Under the pieces are notes generated by a model, which was not told where the DNA came from, did not search any database, and was given only the letters and a program-made list of their open reading frames with translations. The position numbers and the translations under genes are program-made. From Acidimicrobiia bacterium (GTDB lineage: Bacteria > Actinomycetota > Acidimicrobiia > Acidimicrobiales > Aldehydirespiratoraceae), in NCBI GenBank assembly GCA_022819505.1, contig JAJEHD010000021.1, positions 124,001 through 188,000 on the forward strand: DNA of 64,000 bases, in the 5' to 3' direction. Shown here in pieces: positions 1 to 8,776 of this stretch. Position 1 is the stretch's first letter, and each line of letters opens with the position of its first letter.

Positions 1-1461
1 CGCGTCCATGGGCTGGTCGGTGAGAACGGAGCCGGGAAGTCCACGCTCTGCAAGATCGTTCTCGGCGTGCATGCCCCCGACGCGGGCAGCATCTGGCTGG
101 AAGACTCGCCTCTCCGGCTCTTGAGCCCCGCGGAGGGGGCCGCGCTCGGTCTCGTCGGGGTGGCCCAGGAACTCTCGCTGCTGCCCGCGATGAGCGTTGT
201 CGACAACGTCGTGCTGGGCACCGAGGAGCACTGGGGACCGTTCGTCTCCGAGCGCGCCAACCGCCGCCGGGTCGAGGCCCTGATCGACGAGCATGGCCTA
301 GAGGTTCCTATCGATGCTCGGGCCGGGTCCTTGTCGGTGGCTGACCAGCAGAAGGTGGAGATACTGCGGGCGCTTGGTCGGCGGTCGCGCCTGGTGGTGC
401 TTGACGAGCCGACGGCCCGGTTGGCCAGCCACGAGGCCGCCGAACTGCTCGACACCGTTCGCAGACTGGCTGAGCGCGGCGTGGCCGTGGTCTACATCTC
501 GCACTTCCTCAACGAGGTGCTGTCGGTAGCGGACACGGTGACGGTGATGCGCGACGGACGGATTGTGCGCACCGGGCCGGCGCGCCTTGAGTCCCACGCA
601 TCGCTCGTGGAGGGAATGACAGGCCGCCAGATCGGCGAGGTCTTCCCGCCCAAGCCGCCCGCCCCGGCCGACGACGCTCCGGTGGTGCTCCGCGTTGATG
701 GCCTCAGCTCCACCGGCGCCGAGTTCGCCGATGTGTCCCTGCAGATCCGGGCCGGAGAGATCGTGGGCCTCGCCGGACTGGTCGGAGCGGGCCGCAGCGA
801 AGTGGCTCATGCCGTCTATGGCTCGCTCGCGGTTGCTTCTGGGTCGGTCGAGGTCTGCGGCCACCGACTGTCGGGCAGCGTCGACGACGCTCTTGCCAAG
901 GGCGTGAGCCTGATACCTGAATCCCGCCGCGATCAGGGTCTGATGGCCAGGCGACCGGTGCGGGACAACACCACGCTTCCCTATCTGAGGCGCTTCGCCG
1001 GCCGGTTGGGCATTCGTGCCAGCCGCGAGCAGGAGGCGGCGTCGGAGGCCTGCGACGACGTCGGAGTGCGGGCCGAGAGCATGCTCACGCCGGTGGCGGC
1101 CCTGTCGGGCGGGAACCAGCAGAAGGTGCTCTTCGCCCGAGCTGTGCTCGGGGAGCCCCAACTCCTCATAGCCGACGAGCCCACTCGGGGAGTGGACGTC
1201 GGCTCGAAGCGGGCCATCTACGAGGCCCTCAACCGGATGGCTCGCTCCGGCTGCGCAGTGCTGCTCGTCTCCTCGGAACTTGAAGAGGTGATCGGTACCT
1301 GCCATCGGGCGCTGGTGATGCGCCGAGGCCGGATCGTCGCCGAGCACGAAGGCGGCGACATGACCGAGACCAGCCTGCTGGCGGCCGCCTTCGGTCCCGG
1401 AGACGGAACGGCCCGGGGGCGCAGCCAAGAACCCGCAGCAGCCGCTGGCGAGCCCCGATGA
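1..1461 (+). CDS. CUT2-type sugar ABC transporter ATP-binding protein (5' partial)
   Basis: The frame is open at base 1, so the N-terminus is missing; the first Walker A (GENGAGKST) is read at about 19-45. The protein has two fused ABC domains, as in RbsA/MglA. The first carries Walker B VVLDEPTA. The second has the degenerate Walker A typical of this class (GLVGAGRSE), signature SGGNQQK and Walker B IADEPTRGVD. It would energise import of a sugar or similar small solute with the permease encoded next. The stop overlaps the permease start (ATGATGG), so the two are translationally coupled. No binding-protein gene is in view; it probably lies upstream of the window. The substrate cannot be told from sequence; the downstream ornithine cyclodeaminase-like gene makes a non-sugar substrate possible. 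Confidence 0.93.
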   Translation, partial: RVHGLVGENGAGKSTLCKIVLGVHAPDAGSIWLEDSPLRLLSPAEGAALGLVGVAQELSLLPAMSVVDNVVLGTEEHWGPFVSERANRRRVEALIDEHGLEVPIDARAGSLSVADQQKVEILRALGRRSRLVVLDEPTARLASHEAAELLDTVRRLAERGVAVVYISHFLNEVLSVADTVTVMRDGRIVRTGPARLESHASLVEGMTGRQIGEVFPPKPPAPADDAPVVLRVDGLSSTGAEFADVSLQIRAGEIVGLAGLVGAGRSEVAHAVYGSLAVASGSVEVCGHRLSGSVDDALAKGVSLIPESRRDQGLMARRPVRDNTTLPYLRRFAGRLGIRASREQEAASEACDDVGVRAESMLTPVAALSGGNQQKVLFARAVLGEPQLLIADEPTRGVDVGSKRAIYEALNRMARSGCAVLLVSSELEEVIGTCHRALVMRRGRIVAEHEGGDMTETSLLAAAFGPGDGTARGRSQEPAAAAGEPR

Positions 1462-2399
1462 TGGCTCAGGTCCTCCCTGCGGCCCGCCGCTACGGAATCG
1501 CCGTCGTCACGGTGGCCCTGTTCGGTCTCTTGGCCGCAACGACGGACGGCTTCTTGAGCCAGGCCAACTTCCGCAACATCCTGGACCAGCAGTCGGCTCT
1601 GCTCATCGCGGCCTCGTTCGCGACGATCACCATGATCGCGGGCGGGTTCGACATCTCCGCTGCGTCGGTGTTCGTGGTCGCTCCGCTGTTCGCGTTGCAG
1701 GTAGAGAACGCCACCGGCAGCGCCGGGTTGGCCCTCGTGGTCGGAGTCGCGGTCGGACTGGTCGTGGGAGTGGCCAACGGGCTGGTGGTCACCGCCCTAA
1801 AAGTCAACTCGTTCATTGCCACCCTGGCCACGTCGTTCATGGTGTTCGGCGCGGGTTTCCTGATCAGTGACCGGAGTGTGTTGCGGGCCTCCACCGACGC
1901 GTACCCGGCCATCGCCCGCACCCGTTGGTGGGGCATCACCACCGGCGCCTGGATCGCGGCCGGCGTGGTCGCGGTGGCGTGGATCCTGCTGAGTCGCACC
2001 CGGTTCGGCCGCCACGTTTACGCGGTCGGCGGAAACGCAGAGGCCGCCCGGCTGGCCGGAGTCCACGTAGCCCGAGTGAAGACGGTGGCGTTCGCCCTGG
2101 CGGGAGCAGCCGCGGGGCTGGCTGGAGTGGTGTCGTCGTCGCGGACGCTGTCGGCTCTGCCGTCCGACGACTTCAGCTTCGTTTTCGGCGTGATTGCCGC
2201 GGTGGTCGTGGGCGGGACGTCCATTGCGGGGGGCGAGGGCGCGGTGTGGCGCACCATTGCGGGGGCGTTCTTCATCGCGCTGATGATCAACGGCTTCAAC
2301 CTTCATCAGGTCGACCCCATCTGGCAGCGGGTCATCCAGGGTGCCGTGATCCTGGCCGCGGTCTCGATCGACTCCTGGACCCAGCGCCGCCCGACCTAG
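1458..2399 (+). CDS. CUT2-type ABC transporter permease (RbsC-like)
   Basis: A 313-residue polytopic membrane protein of the RbsC/BPD_transp_2 family, of normal length. Family landmarks are the ANGLVVT stretch, GRHVYAVGGNAEAARLAG in the cytoplasmic coupling region, and VVGGTSIAGGEG near the C-terminus. It forms the membrane channel for the ATPase encoded immediately upstream and overlaps that gene by 4 nt. Two ATG codons are adjacent at 1458 and 1461; either could be used. Confidence 0.92.
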   Translation: MMAQVLPAARRYGIAVVTVALFGLLAATTDGFLSQANFRNILDQQSALLIAASFATITMIAGGFDISAASVFVVAPLFALQVENATGSAGLALVVGVAVGLVVGVANGLVVTALKVNSFIATLATSFMVFGAGFLISDRSVLRASTDAYPAIARTRWWGITTGAWIAAGVVAVAWILLSRTRFGRHVYAVGGNAEAARLAGVHVARVKTVAFALAGAAAGLAGVVSSSRTLSALPSDDFSFVFGVIAAVVVGGTSIAGGEGAVWRTIAGAFFIALMINGFNLHQVDPIWQRVIQGAVILAAVSIDSWTQRRPT

Positions 2400-2436
2400 C
2401 CGGCTACCCACCACGCCTCGCCTATAGCGTCGAGCC

Positions 2437-2604
2437 ATGACCACCCAGAAGCGACCCGACCCGATCCGGACGTGGTTGGATGGCACCCGAGCCGGGGCGC
2501 TCGCGGCCGACGCTCACCGGCAGTCGGTCGCGGTGGCGGCCAGCGATCACGCGGTTGACGATCAGGCCTTCATCGACGCGCTCAGCGTTGACGTGCTTGC
2601 GTGA
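2437..2604 (+). CDS. Small protein of 55 residues, function unknown
   Basis: ATG at 2437 opens a 55-codon frame whose TGA overlaps the ATG of the next gene (TGATG at 2602-2606). This arrangement is typical of translational coupling and is the main support for a real gene. The peptide begins MTTQKRPDPIRTWLDG, is mostly hydrophilic, and ends with an acidic stretch containing DDQAFIDALS. There is no signal peptide or membrane segment. I recognise no family. It could be a short leader or partner of the ornithine cyclodeaminase-like enzyme, or a chance frame in GC-rich DNA. Confidence 0.5.
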   Translation: MTTQKRPDPIRTWLDGTRAGALAADAHRQSVAVAASDHAVDDQAFIDALSVDVLA

Positions 2605-3533
2605 TGCGGATCCTCGACTCGACCGCTGTACGGGCTGCGACGCCGTGGCCGGAGTTGATCGCCGCCATCGCAGCGGCGCTGACGGAGGACGCCGTGACTG
2701 CTCCCGAGCGTCATGTGCATCCGGTCGGACTGCCCGGCGGCGGCACCGGAGCGTTCCTGTTGATGCCCTCCTGGGTGGACACGGAGATGATCGGCGTCAA
2801 GACGGTCACCTACTTCCCGTCCAACGCTGGCACCGGCGTGCCGACGGTCAACGCCGCCTACCTTGCCTTCGACGGCCGCACCGGCCAGGTCGCCGCCGTG
2901 CTCGACGGCGATGAGCTGACAGCTCGCCGCACCGCCGCGATCTCTGCTCTGGCCGCCGACCGCCTGGCCCGCCCCGACGCTCAGCACCTCCTGGTGGTCG
3001 GCACCGGCGCTCTGGCACCCAACATGGCCCGAGCCCACGCCTCGGTCCGACCGCTGGCCCGCATAGAGGTCTGGGGACGCCGCCCGGAGGCGGCCGCGTC
3101 AGTCGCCGAGACCCTACGAGCCGAAGGCCTGCCGGCCGAGGCGTCAGACAACCTTGACGCCAGCGTCGGCCGGGCCGACATCGTCTCGTGCGTCACCGGC
3201 GCCACCCAGCCGCTAGTACACGGCTACTCGCTTGCGGAAGGCACCCATCTCGACCTCGTCGGCAGCTTCACGCCCGACATGCGCGAGTCCGACGACGAAG
3301 CCGTCGCCCGGGCCACCATCTTCGTCGACACCGTGGCCGGCGCCCTCCTGTCCGGCGACCTGGCCCAACCGCTGGCTGACGGCGTGATCACCGAAGCTTC
3401 GATCACCGCCGACCTGCGCGCCCTCGTCGCCGGCGACCACCCGGGCCGCACCGCCCCCGACGAGATCACCCTGTTCAAGTCGGCCGGATTCGCGGCCGCC
3501 GACCTGGCCGCAGCCCGCCTCGCCCTGCACTGA
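2604..3533 (+). CDS. Ornithine cyclodeaminase / mu-crystallin family protein
   Basis: 309 residues with the family's Rossmann core. GDELTARRTAAISALAA is the conserved segment before the nucleotide-binding loop VVGTGALAPNMARAHA, followed by IEVWGRRPEAA. Members are NAD(P)-dependent and include ornithine cyclodeaminase, ketimine reductase and alanine dehydrogenase; the precise substrate is not predictable. The N-terminal VGLPGGGTGAFLLMPSW corresponds to the substrate-binding lobe. A GTG lies directly before the ATG at 2604. The ATG is preferred because it overlaps the stop of the upstream 55-residue ORF. It probably belongs to the same transcript as the CUT2 transporter. Confidence 0.9.
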   Translation: MRILDSTAVRAATPWPELIAAIAAALTEDAVTAPERHVHPVGLPGGGTGAFLLMPSWVDTEMIGVKTVTYFPSNAGTGVPTVNAAYLAFDGRTGQVAAVLDGDELTARRTAAISALAADRLARPDAQHLLVVGTGALAPNMARAHASVRPLARIEVWGRRPEAAASVAETLRAEGLPAEASDNLDASVGRADIVSCVTGATQPLVHGYSLAEGTHLDLVGSFTPDMRESDDEAVARATIFVDTVAGALLSGDLAQPLADGVITEASITADLRALVAGDHPGRTAPDEITLFKSAGFAAADLAAARLALH

Positions 3534-3545
3534 GTCTCGGCTGGG

Positions 3546-3572
3546 CTCGGCGACCATTTCGGTGTCGCCGAG
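3546..3572 (+). terminator. Hairpin between convergent genes
   Basis: CTCGGCGAC (3546-3554) and GTCGCCGAG (3564-3572) form a perfect 9-bp stem around a short loop. It lies 13 nt after the stop of the cyclodeaminase gene and ahead of the convergent gene at 3610-3840. There is no T-tract on either side, as is usual in high-GC actinobacteria. A bidirectional terminator is the likely role. Confidence 0.55.
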
Positions 3573-3609
3573 TCGAGTCAGGCTGGTTCATCGCCGATGC
3601 GCCGGGTGG

Positions 3610-3840
3610 CTAGGTGAAGTTGGGCTCCTCGACTTCCGGATGCTGCTTCGCTGGTGCGGTGCCAGCCGCCTGAGACGCGGCCGTGTCCGGCATGCCGATG
3701 CCGAGGAAGCCCTCGATCCGGGCCAGCCGCTGCCCGTTGGCCGCTACCTCTGTTCTGAGCTTGTCGATGGTTCGCTGCTGGTGCCAGATGATGGCGACGA
3801 CGGCCAGCGCAACCGTCACGACCTGAACGAGGGTCTCCAC
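3610..3840 (-). CDS. Small membrane protein with coiled-coil stretch, unknown
   Basis: 76 residues. An N-terminal hydrophobic helix (LVQVVTVALAVVAIIW, about residues 4-19) is followed by a heptad-like segment (QQRTIDKLRTEVAANGQRLARIEG) and a Pro/Glu-rich tail. The pattern is a single-pass protein with a cytoplasmic coiled coil. I recognise no named family. It is monocistronic and convergent with the cyclodeaminase gene. Downstream of its own start (3841-3922) is a short AT-richer stretch that probably holds its promoter. Confidence 0.6.
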   Translation of the reverse strand: METLVQVVTVALAVVAIIWHQQRTIDKLRTEVAANGQRLARIEGFLGIGMPDTAASQAAGTAPAKQHPEVEEPNFT

Positions 3841-3922
3841 GACGCCTACCTTAGCCGCTCTCGCCCAGCTTGCAACTCAATAACATGAAAACTGTTCTAA
3901 AACAACCGTCAACAATGGTCGG

Positions 3923-4828
3923 TCAAGGGCAGAGGAGTTGCTTCACTTCGGCCGCGGTGTCGATCTCGGTGTTGCGGTCGGGGCCGCAGGGGGTGAGGTT
4001 CAGCGTCGTCGCCCCGGCAGCGACGTAGGGCTGCAGGAACTCGGCGATCTCGGCCGCGGTGCCGCACGGGGTGTAGCGCTCGAAGGGCTGGAAGCTCATC
4101 CGGTAGAAGCGCTCCATCGTCTCGGCCACATGGGACCGGCCCTCCTCGGGCGAGGCGCCCACTCCGAGCCAGAGTTGAAGGCCGTGCTGCCAGTCGACCT
4201 GCCGGTCTGCGCCGGCCGTCTCGACCATCCCGATCCCCTCGGCGAAACGGCGGGGCGAGCACCAAGCGGCCAGCCACCCGTCACCGAGCCGTCCGGCCCG
4301 CTCGAGGGCGGCGTCGCTGCGGCCCCCGACCACCAGCGGAACCACCGGATCGGGCACGGGACGGATCCTCCCGCCCCGGAACTGGAAGAACTCGCCGTCG
4401 CCGTCGACCGTCTCACCCGCCAGCAGGGCCCGCACTAGGCCCAGGGCGGCGTCGGTGCGGCGGCCCCGGGTGGACGGATCGACATCGCAGACCTCTACCT
4501 CGTGACGGTCGTCGCCCCCCACTCCCACTCCCACCGTCAGCCGTCCTGGGGCGGCCTCAGCCAGCGTGGCGATCTGGCGGGCGGCCACCATCGGGTGGCG
4601 CAACCCCAGCAGGTAGACGCCCACGTGCAGGCCGAGCCGGGGCTCGAGCCCGCTGAGCGCGGCCAGGGTGACCAGGCCGTCCATGCCGCTGCCGTCGCGG
4701 AAGCTCACATGGTCGGCGGTGAACACATGGTCGATGCCGGCATCGGCGATCCGGCCCAGCAAGGCCCGCTGCTCGCCCGGCGGCAGCCCCCACAGACCCC
4801 AGGGAACGCTCACACCGACGGCAACCAT
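3923..4828 (-). CDS. LLM-class F420-dependent oxidoreductase
   Basis: 301 residues of the bacterial luciferase-like (TIM barrel) superfamily. Typical segments are IDHVFTADHVSF, LGLHVGVYLLGLRHPMVAARQIATLAE, LTVGVGVGGDDRHE and VVGGRSDAALERAGRLGDGWL. Actinobacterial members mostly use coenzyme F420, though FMN is possible. The substrate is unknown. It lies 12 nt downstream of the acyl-CoA dehydrogenase-like gene on the same strand, so the two probably form an operon for oxidation of an organic substrate. Confidence 0.88.
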   Translation of the reverse strand: MVAVGVSVPWGLWGLPPGEQRALLGRIADAGIDHVFTADHVSFRDGSGMDGLVTLAALSGLEPRLGLHVGVYLLGLRHPMVAARQIATLAEAAPGRLTVGVGVGGDDRHEVEVCDVDPSTRGRRTDAALGLVRALLAGETVDGDGEFFQFRGGRIRPVPDPVVPLVVGGRSDAALERAGRLGDGWLAAWCSPRRFAEGIGMVETAGADRQVDWQHGLQLWLGVGASPEEGRSHVAETMERFYRMSFQPFERYTPCGTAAEIAEFLQPYVAAGATTLNLTPCGPDRNTEIDTAAEVKQLLCP

Positions 4829-4840
4829 GTCAGCCGCCGG

Positions 4841-5995
4841 TCACAGCGTGGTGGTGTCGGTGGGGAGCCCCAACCGCAGGCGACCGGCTGTCTCCAGAGT
4901 GCGGGGCGCCACCATGGCGTGCTGGGCGGCCACCGCGGTGTCCCGGAAGCAGCGCTGGATCGGGCTGGTGCGGTACACCGCGGCCGCACCGGCGACCCGG
5001 AAGATCGTCTCGGCCACATCGGCCGAGGTCTGGGCGGCGTGAGTGGCGGCCAGGCGGATCCGGCGCTTCTGGTCGACCGTCGAGGGCTGACCCGCCAGCG
5101 CGCTCTGCCAGGTGCCGTCCACCGCGCCGAGCATCAGTCCCCAGGCCGCCGCCAGCCTCGCCTCCGCCTCGGCCACACCGGCCTGTGTGGTGGCCCGCTC
5201 GGCCAGGGTGCGGGTGCTGCCCTGCGGCTTCTTCGCCCCGGACAACTCCACCAACTCGTTGATCGAGCGGCGGGCGATTCCCACCGCGGCGGAGGCCACC
5301 CCGCAGGCCAGCAGCCCGTAGAACGAGAACCGGGACCAGGCGTTGTCCCGCACCGGCCGGCCCGCGCCGATCTGCACCCAGCGGCCCTCGGGAACGAACA
5401 CGTCGGTGGCCTCGAAATCGACCGAGCCGGTCCCGGCCAATCCGGCCACGTCCCAGGTCTCGATGAAGGTGATGTCGTCGGGATCCATGAACACGAACGG
5501 CGCGGCCAGACCGTCGGCGCGCGGCTCGGGCTGACTATCGGCCCCGACCACGATGCAGCCGCCCCCGATGGCGGTGCAGTGCTTGGTGCCCGAGCCGAAC
5601 TCCCATCGCCCCGACACCCTCAGGCCGCCGTCGGTCGGCACGGCCCGCCCCCGGGGCATCACGAATCCTCCGCCGATCGACCCCGGATCACCGAAGAGGT
5701 CCCCGGCGTGCGGATCGGGCAGCCACGACGCCAGCAGCGACGTCGTGGCCGCGATGGCCACGCACCAGCCGACCGAGCCGTCGTGGTATGCGAACTCCTC
5801 GCACACCTCGAGGCTCTCGACCGCGGTCACCTCCGGGCCGCCCAGATCGGCGGGCACATACATCCGGAACGCCCCCGTCGGCCGGATCTCATCCACCAGG
5901 TCCATCGGCAACGTCCCCAGCGCCTCGATCTCCGCGGAGCGGGCACTCATGGCGGGGCCCAACTCGCGGGCCGCAGTCAGCAACCGATGAGTCAC
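4841..5995 (-). CDS. Acyl-CoA dehydrogenase-like flavoprotein (HsaA/HpaB-type monooxygenase)
   Basis: 384 residues from a GTG start at 5995 that reads MTHRLLTAARELGPAM. The open frame continues upstream to 6139, but that segment looks non-coding. The order is the N-terminal acyl-CoA dehydrogenase helical domain (DLGGPEVTAVESLEVCEEFAY), the middle beta domain (GGGFVMPRGRA, GRWEFGSG) and a C-terminal type-2 helical domain. This resembles the flavin-dependent monooxygenases HsaA, HpaB and DszC more than classical beta-oxidation enzymes. It is likely co-transcribed with the LLM oxidoreductase. A partner flavin reductase is not in the window. Confidence 0.82.
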   Translation of the reverse strand: MTHRLLTAARELGPAMSARSAEIEALGTLPMDLVDEIRPTGAFRMYVPADLGGPEVTAVESLEVCEEFAYHDGSVGWCVAIAATTSLLASWLPDPHAGDLFGDPGSIGGGFVMPRGRAVPTDGGLRVSGRWEFGSGTKHCTAIGGGCIVVGADSQPEPRADGLAAPFVFMDPDDITFIETWDVAGLAGTGSVDFEATDVFVPEGRWVQIGAGRPVRDNAWSRFSFYGLLACGVASAAVGIARRSINELVELSGAKKPQGSTRTLAERATTQAGVAEAEARLAAAWGLMLGAVDGTWQSALAGQPSTVDQKRRIRLAATHAAQTSADVAETIFRVAGAAAVYRTSPIQRCFRDTAVAAQHAMVAPRTLETAGRLRLGLPTDTTTL

Positions 5996-6214
5996 ACAGC
6001 CCAATCTAGATCGACAACCCGACCCGCCTGCCCTTCCCGCCACGATCGGTGCGGCTCTGGTGGGCTGTCCACAAACCCGTGCGCGTGGCTCCAAGGAATC
6101 TCGGGAGAGAAATGTGTCGCATACCCGCAAGAATCGCACCGAGATTCTGATGATGGCGTCAACCCGGCAGCAGGTCAGCCCGTCGGTGCGGCCGGTGTGC
6201 GAACATCACTGGTG

Positions 6215-7333
6215 ATGCTGCAGCGCGCCGTGCACTTCGAGCCGGGCCGGTGCGCGGTGGAGGTTGAACCCTCCGGGGCGCTGCCCGAGGCGGGCTGGGT
6301 GTGGATCGACATCACCGCCGGTCCCGACGACCACGACGAGCTGGCCGAGCTCGTCGAGCAGATGGGGTTCGACGCCCTGGCGCTGCGGGATGCGGTGGAG
6401 GACATCGACCTTCCCAAGGTCGACGACTTCGGCACGTTCATGCTGGTGGTGCTGCATGCGCTGTCCGAGGACCGGATCGAGACCTACGAGCTCGACTGCT
6501 TCCTTTCCGAGCGCCGGCTCGTCACCGTCCACGACCAGCGCTCCCCGTCGGTCGAGGCGCTCTGGGAGGGCGTGCTGTGCCGGCCCGAGGTGGCCGCCGG
6601 CGGGCCCGACGAGACCATGGCCCGGCTGGCCGACGTGGCCACCCGCCGGCTGGTGTCGGTCCTGGAGGTGTTCGACGACCGCAACGAGGAGCTGATCGAA
6701 CTGGCCCTCAACGCCGACGCCGACTTCCTGATCGAGATCACCGCGGTGCGGGCCGACGTGGCCGCGCTGCGCCGGGTGGTGCACCCCCAGCGGGAGGCGC
6801 TCGACGTGGTGCGCCACTCGACCTCGCCGCTGGTGTCGGACTTGGGACGGCGGCGGTTCTCCGACGTGTTCGACACCGCCTCGCGGGCCGCCCAGGGCGT
6901 CGACGGCGCCCGCACCGCCCTGGCCGAGACCCTCGACGCCTACCGGGGCGCCGAGGCCCGCCAGGCGACCGAGGTCACCAAGGTACTGACCGTGTACGCG
7001 GCCATCATGCTGCCGTTGTCGCTGGTGGCCGGGTTCTTCGGCATGAACTTCGTCGACCTTCCGCTGCTGACCAGCCCGGCCGGGTGGATCATCGTCACCG
7101 CGTTCATGGCCTTCATCGCCATCCTCTCGCTGGGCGTGTTCGTGGCCCTGGGATGGACCCGCCGCACGTCGGGTCGCAGCGCGGGCGCGATCCTCGGCCG
7201 CGGCCTGATCGAGGCCGCCCGGGCCCCGGCGCAGCTGGTCGGGGCCGTGTTCGAGATCTCCACCATGCCGATGCGCTCGGTCGCCGAGTCGGTGACCAGC
7301 GTGCGCCGGCCCAAGGCATCCGAGCCGGACTGA
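6215..7333 (+). CDS. corA: CorA-type divalent cation transporter
   Basis: 372 residues. A long cytoplasmic domain (WVWIDITAG, DAVEDIDLPKVDDFGTFMLVVLHAL, RRLVTVHD) leads to two C-terminal helices. The first ends in the diagnostic GMN motif (VAGFFGMNF, near residue 275). This family forms pentameric Mg2+ (or Co2+/Ni2+) channels. A soluble tail of about 50 residues follows the second helix, longer than in most CorA proteins. The start is chosen at ATG 6215; GTG codons at 6212 and 6197 are in frame. The gene stands alone, divergent from the acyl-CoA dehydrogenase-like gene. Confidence 0.9.
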   Translation: MLQRAVHFEPGRCAVEVEPSGALPEAGWVWIDITAGPDDHDELAELVEQMGFDALALRDAVEDIDLPKVDDFGTFMLVVLHALSEDRIETYELDCFLSERRLVTVHDQRSPSVEALWEGVLCRPEVAAGGPDETMARLADVATRRLVSVLEVFDDRNEELIELALNADADFLIEITAVRADVAALRRVVHPQREALDVVRHSTSPLVSDLGRRRFSDVFDTASRAAQGVDGARTALAETLDAYRGAEARQATEVTKVLTVYAAIMLPLSLVAGFFGMNFVDLPLLTSPAGWIIVTAFMAFIAILSLGVFVALGWTRRTSGRSAGAILGRGLIEAARAPAQLVGAVFEISTMPMRSVAESVTSVRRPKASEPD

Positions 7334-7516
7334 CTGAGCAGACCGTCGACGGCCGGGCTGGGCACGGTGATCGGTCACCCGCCCAGCCAGAGCCTCCCCC
7401 TTTGCGTCCTCCGCTTCCACCAGCCACCGACCCCACCGAGCGTAACCGCGGGCCTGCGTAGCCCAGGATGCGCGCAGCTGGCCTTGCTGGAGTGTCGGAT
7501 GTGTCAAGGTTGCGGT

Positions 7517-8692
7517 TTAGCCATTGCCTTCAGCTACCGGCGGCAGGAACGCTGCGATGATGGCGTAGTTAGCCGACCATCCGCCGCGTCCCCCACGCGC
7601 AAGGCCGGCACCGTGCAACCGGTTGAGGTCACGGCTCAGTGTCCGTGGGCCTGTTGTCGCGTACATGGCTGCTAGCTCAGGGGTAAGCATCGGCAGTTCG
7701 CCCTTGGGCACGACTCGGTCCGAGGGCATGGCAAGAACAAGTGCTCGCTGGCGATCGCGCGCCGGGCTGGACGGGAAGCGGTTCAACACTTCGTGGACGT
7801 AGTTGATCCAGGCAACCTGGAGTTGAACAGAGCGAACTTGGTCAATCTGCTCTCGCAGGCCGTCCGCGAAGCCCTGAATCGCGTAGGTCACGAAGCTAAC
7901 GGTGCTGTTTCTTCGGCTCGCCTGCGCGAGTTCCCGGTAGTACTGGTCACGCGTGAGGTTGTAGTGATTTGACAGCAGATGGGCGGCAGGCAAGGGCGCT
8001 AGACCGCTCCTCGCAAGAATCAAGAACTCCAGCAGCCTCGCGGTACGGCCGTTGCCGTCGCCGAAGGGATGTAGCCAAGCCATGTACAAGTGGGCGTAGA
8101 CGGCGCAGGCCACCGCCAACGCGAACCCGACCTCCGGGTCCCCAGACTTGAACGTGTCGCTCTCCAGCCACTCTGCGAGACGCCGGAGTAGGAAGCCACA
8201 GTCCTCTGCTGGCGCTCCCCGGTAGTCGGCGACGGCGACTGCGTGATCCCGGACGGCTCCGGGCACAGCATCGGGTTCGTGTTCAGTTCCGTCCAAGAGA
8301 CGTTGGTTGAATTCGCAGATCAGGTCCTTGGTGATCGTGGGTGAACTGCCTCGCATGCCATCGTCCGCGATCTCTTGCAGAGCCTCGAGCACGTTGCGCA
8401 CTTCGCGCTCCTGATAGGCCCGAGACGGTGGGGCCTTGTAGCTGCCATCGAGGATTCCCGCTACCTGTTCCTCGGTGAGGGTGTTGCCCTCGATGGCAGT
8501 GGTTGCCTGTGCACCTTTTATTAGCGCAACGGTGTAGAAGTTCTTGGCCATGTCAGGCGGTAGTGGAACGCCGGCCAAGTGCTCGCACTTCGAGCGCGCT
8601 TCTCCTAGCAGCATCCACGTCTTGGCCTCCAGATCGTTGATGTCGGTGGCCTTGAACGTGATCCACGGATGGGACTCCAGATAGGATCGCAT
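7517..8692 (-). CDS. Fic family protein
   Basis: 391 residues. The Fic catalytic motif HPFGDGNGRTAR is complete, predicting AMP transfer (or another phosphoryl-nucleotide transfer) to a target hydroxyl. An N-terminal inhibitory-helix motif, TTAIEGN (S/T-x3-E-G/N), is upstream of the core, so this is a self-inhibited class II Fic. The C-terminal segment (DRVVPKGELPMLTPELAAMYATTGPRTLSRDLNRLHGAGL) looks like a winged helix. The target is unknown. The gene is isolated between corA and the hydantoinase genes, with an AT-richer upstream region at 8693-8776. Confidence 0.9.
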   Translation of the reverse strand: MRSYLESHPWITFKATDINDLEAKTWMLLGEARSKCEHLAGVPLPPDMAKNFYTVALIKGAQATTAIEGNTLTEEQVAGILDGSYKAPPSRAYQEREVRNVLEALQEIADDGMRGSSPTITKDLICEFNQRLLDGTEHEPDAVPGAVRDHAVAVADYRGAPAEDCGFLLRRLAEWLESDTFKSGDPEVGFALAVACAVYAHLYMAWLHPFGDGNGRTARLLEFLILARSGLAPLPAAHLLSNHYNLTRDQYYRELAQASRRNSTVSFVTYAIQGFADGLREQIDQVRSVQLQVAWINYVHEVLNRFPSSPARDRQRALVLAMPSDRVVPKGELPMLTPELAAMYATTGPRTLSRDLNRLHGAGLARGGRGGWSANYAIIAAFLPPVAEGNG

Positions 8693-8776
8693 GGGTCGAT
8701 GCTACTAACAACCCTCTGTTTTGTCCAACTAGTTGTCCAAGCCTGTGTCCATGTGGATGCGCGCCGATCTGCGCCT

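Noticed and set aside
7660..7720. tRNA-like stretch (CTAGCTCAGGGGTAAGC followed by CAGTTCGCC)
   Set aside because: It lies inside the Fic coding sequence on the minus strand, cannot form a complete cloverleaf by eye, and the protein is continuous there.
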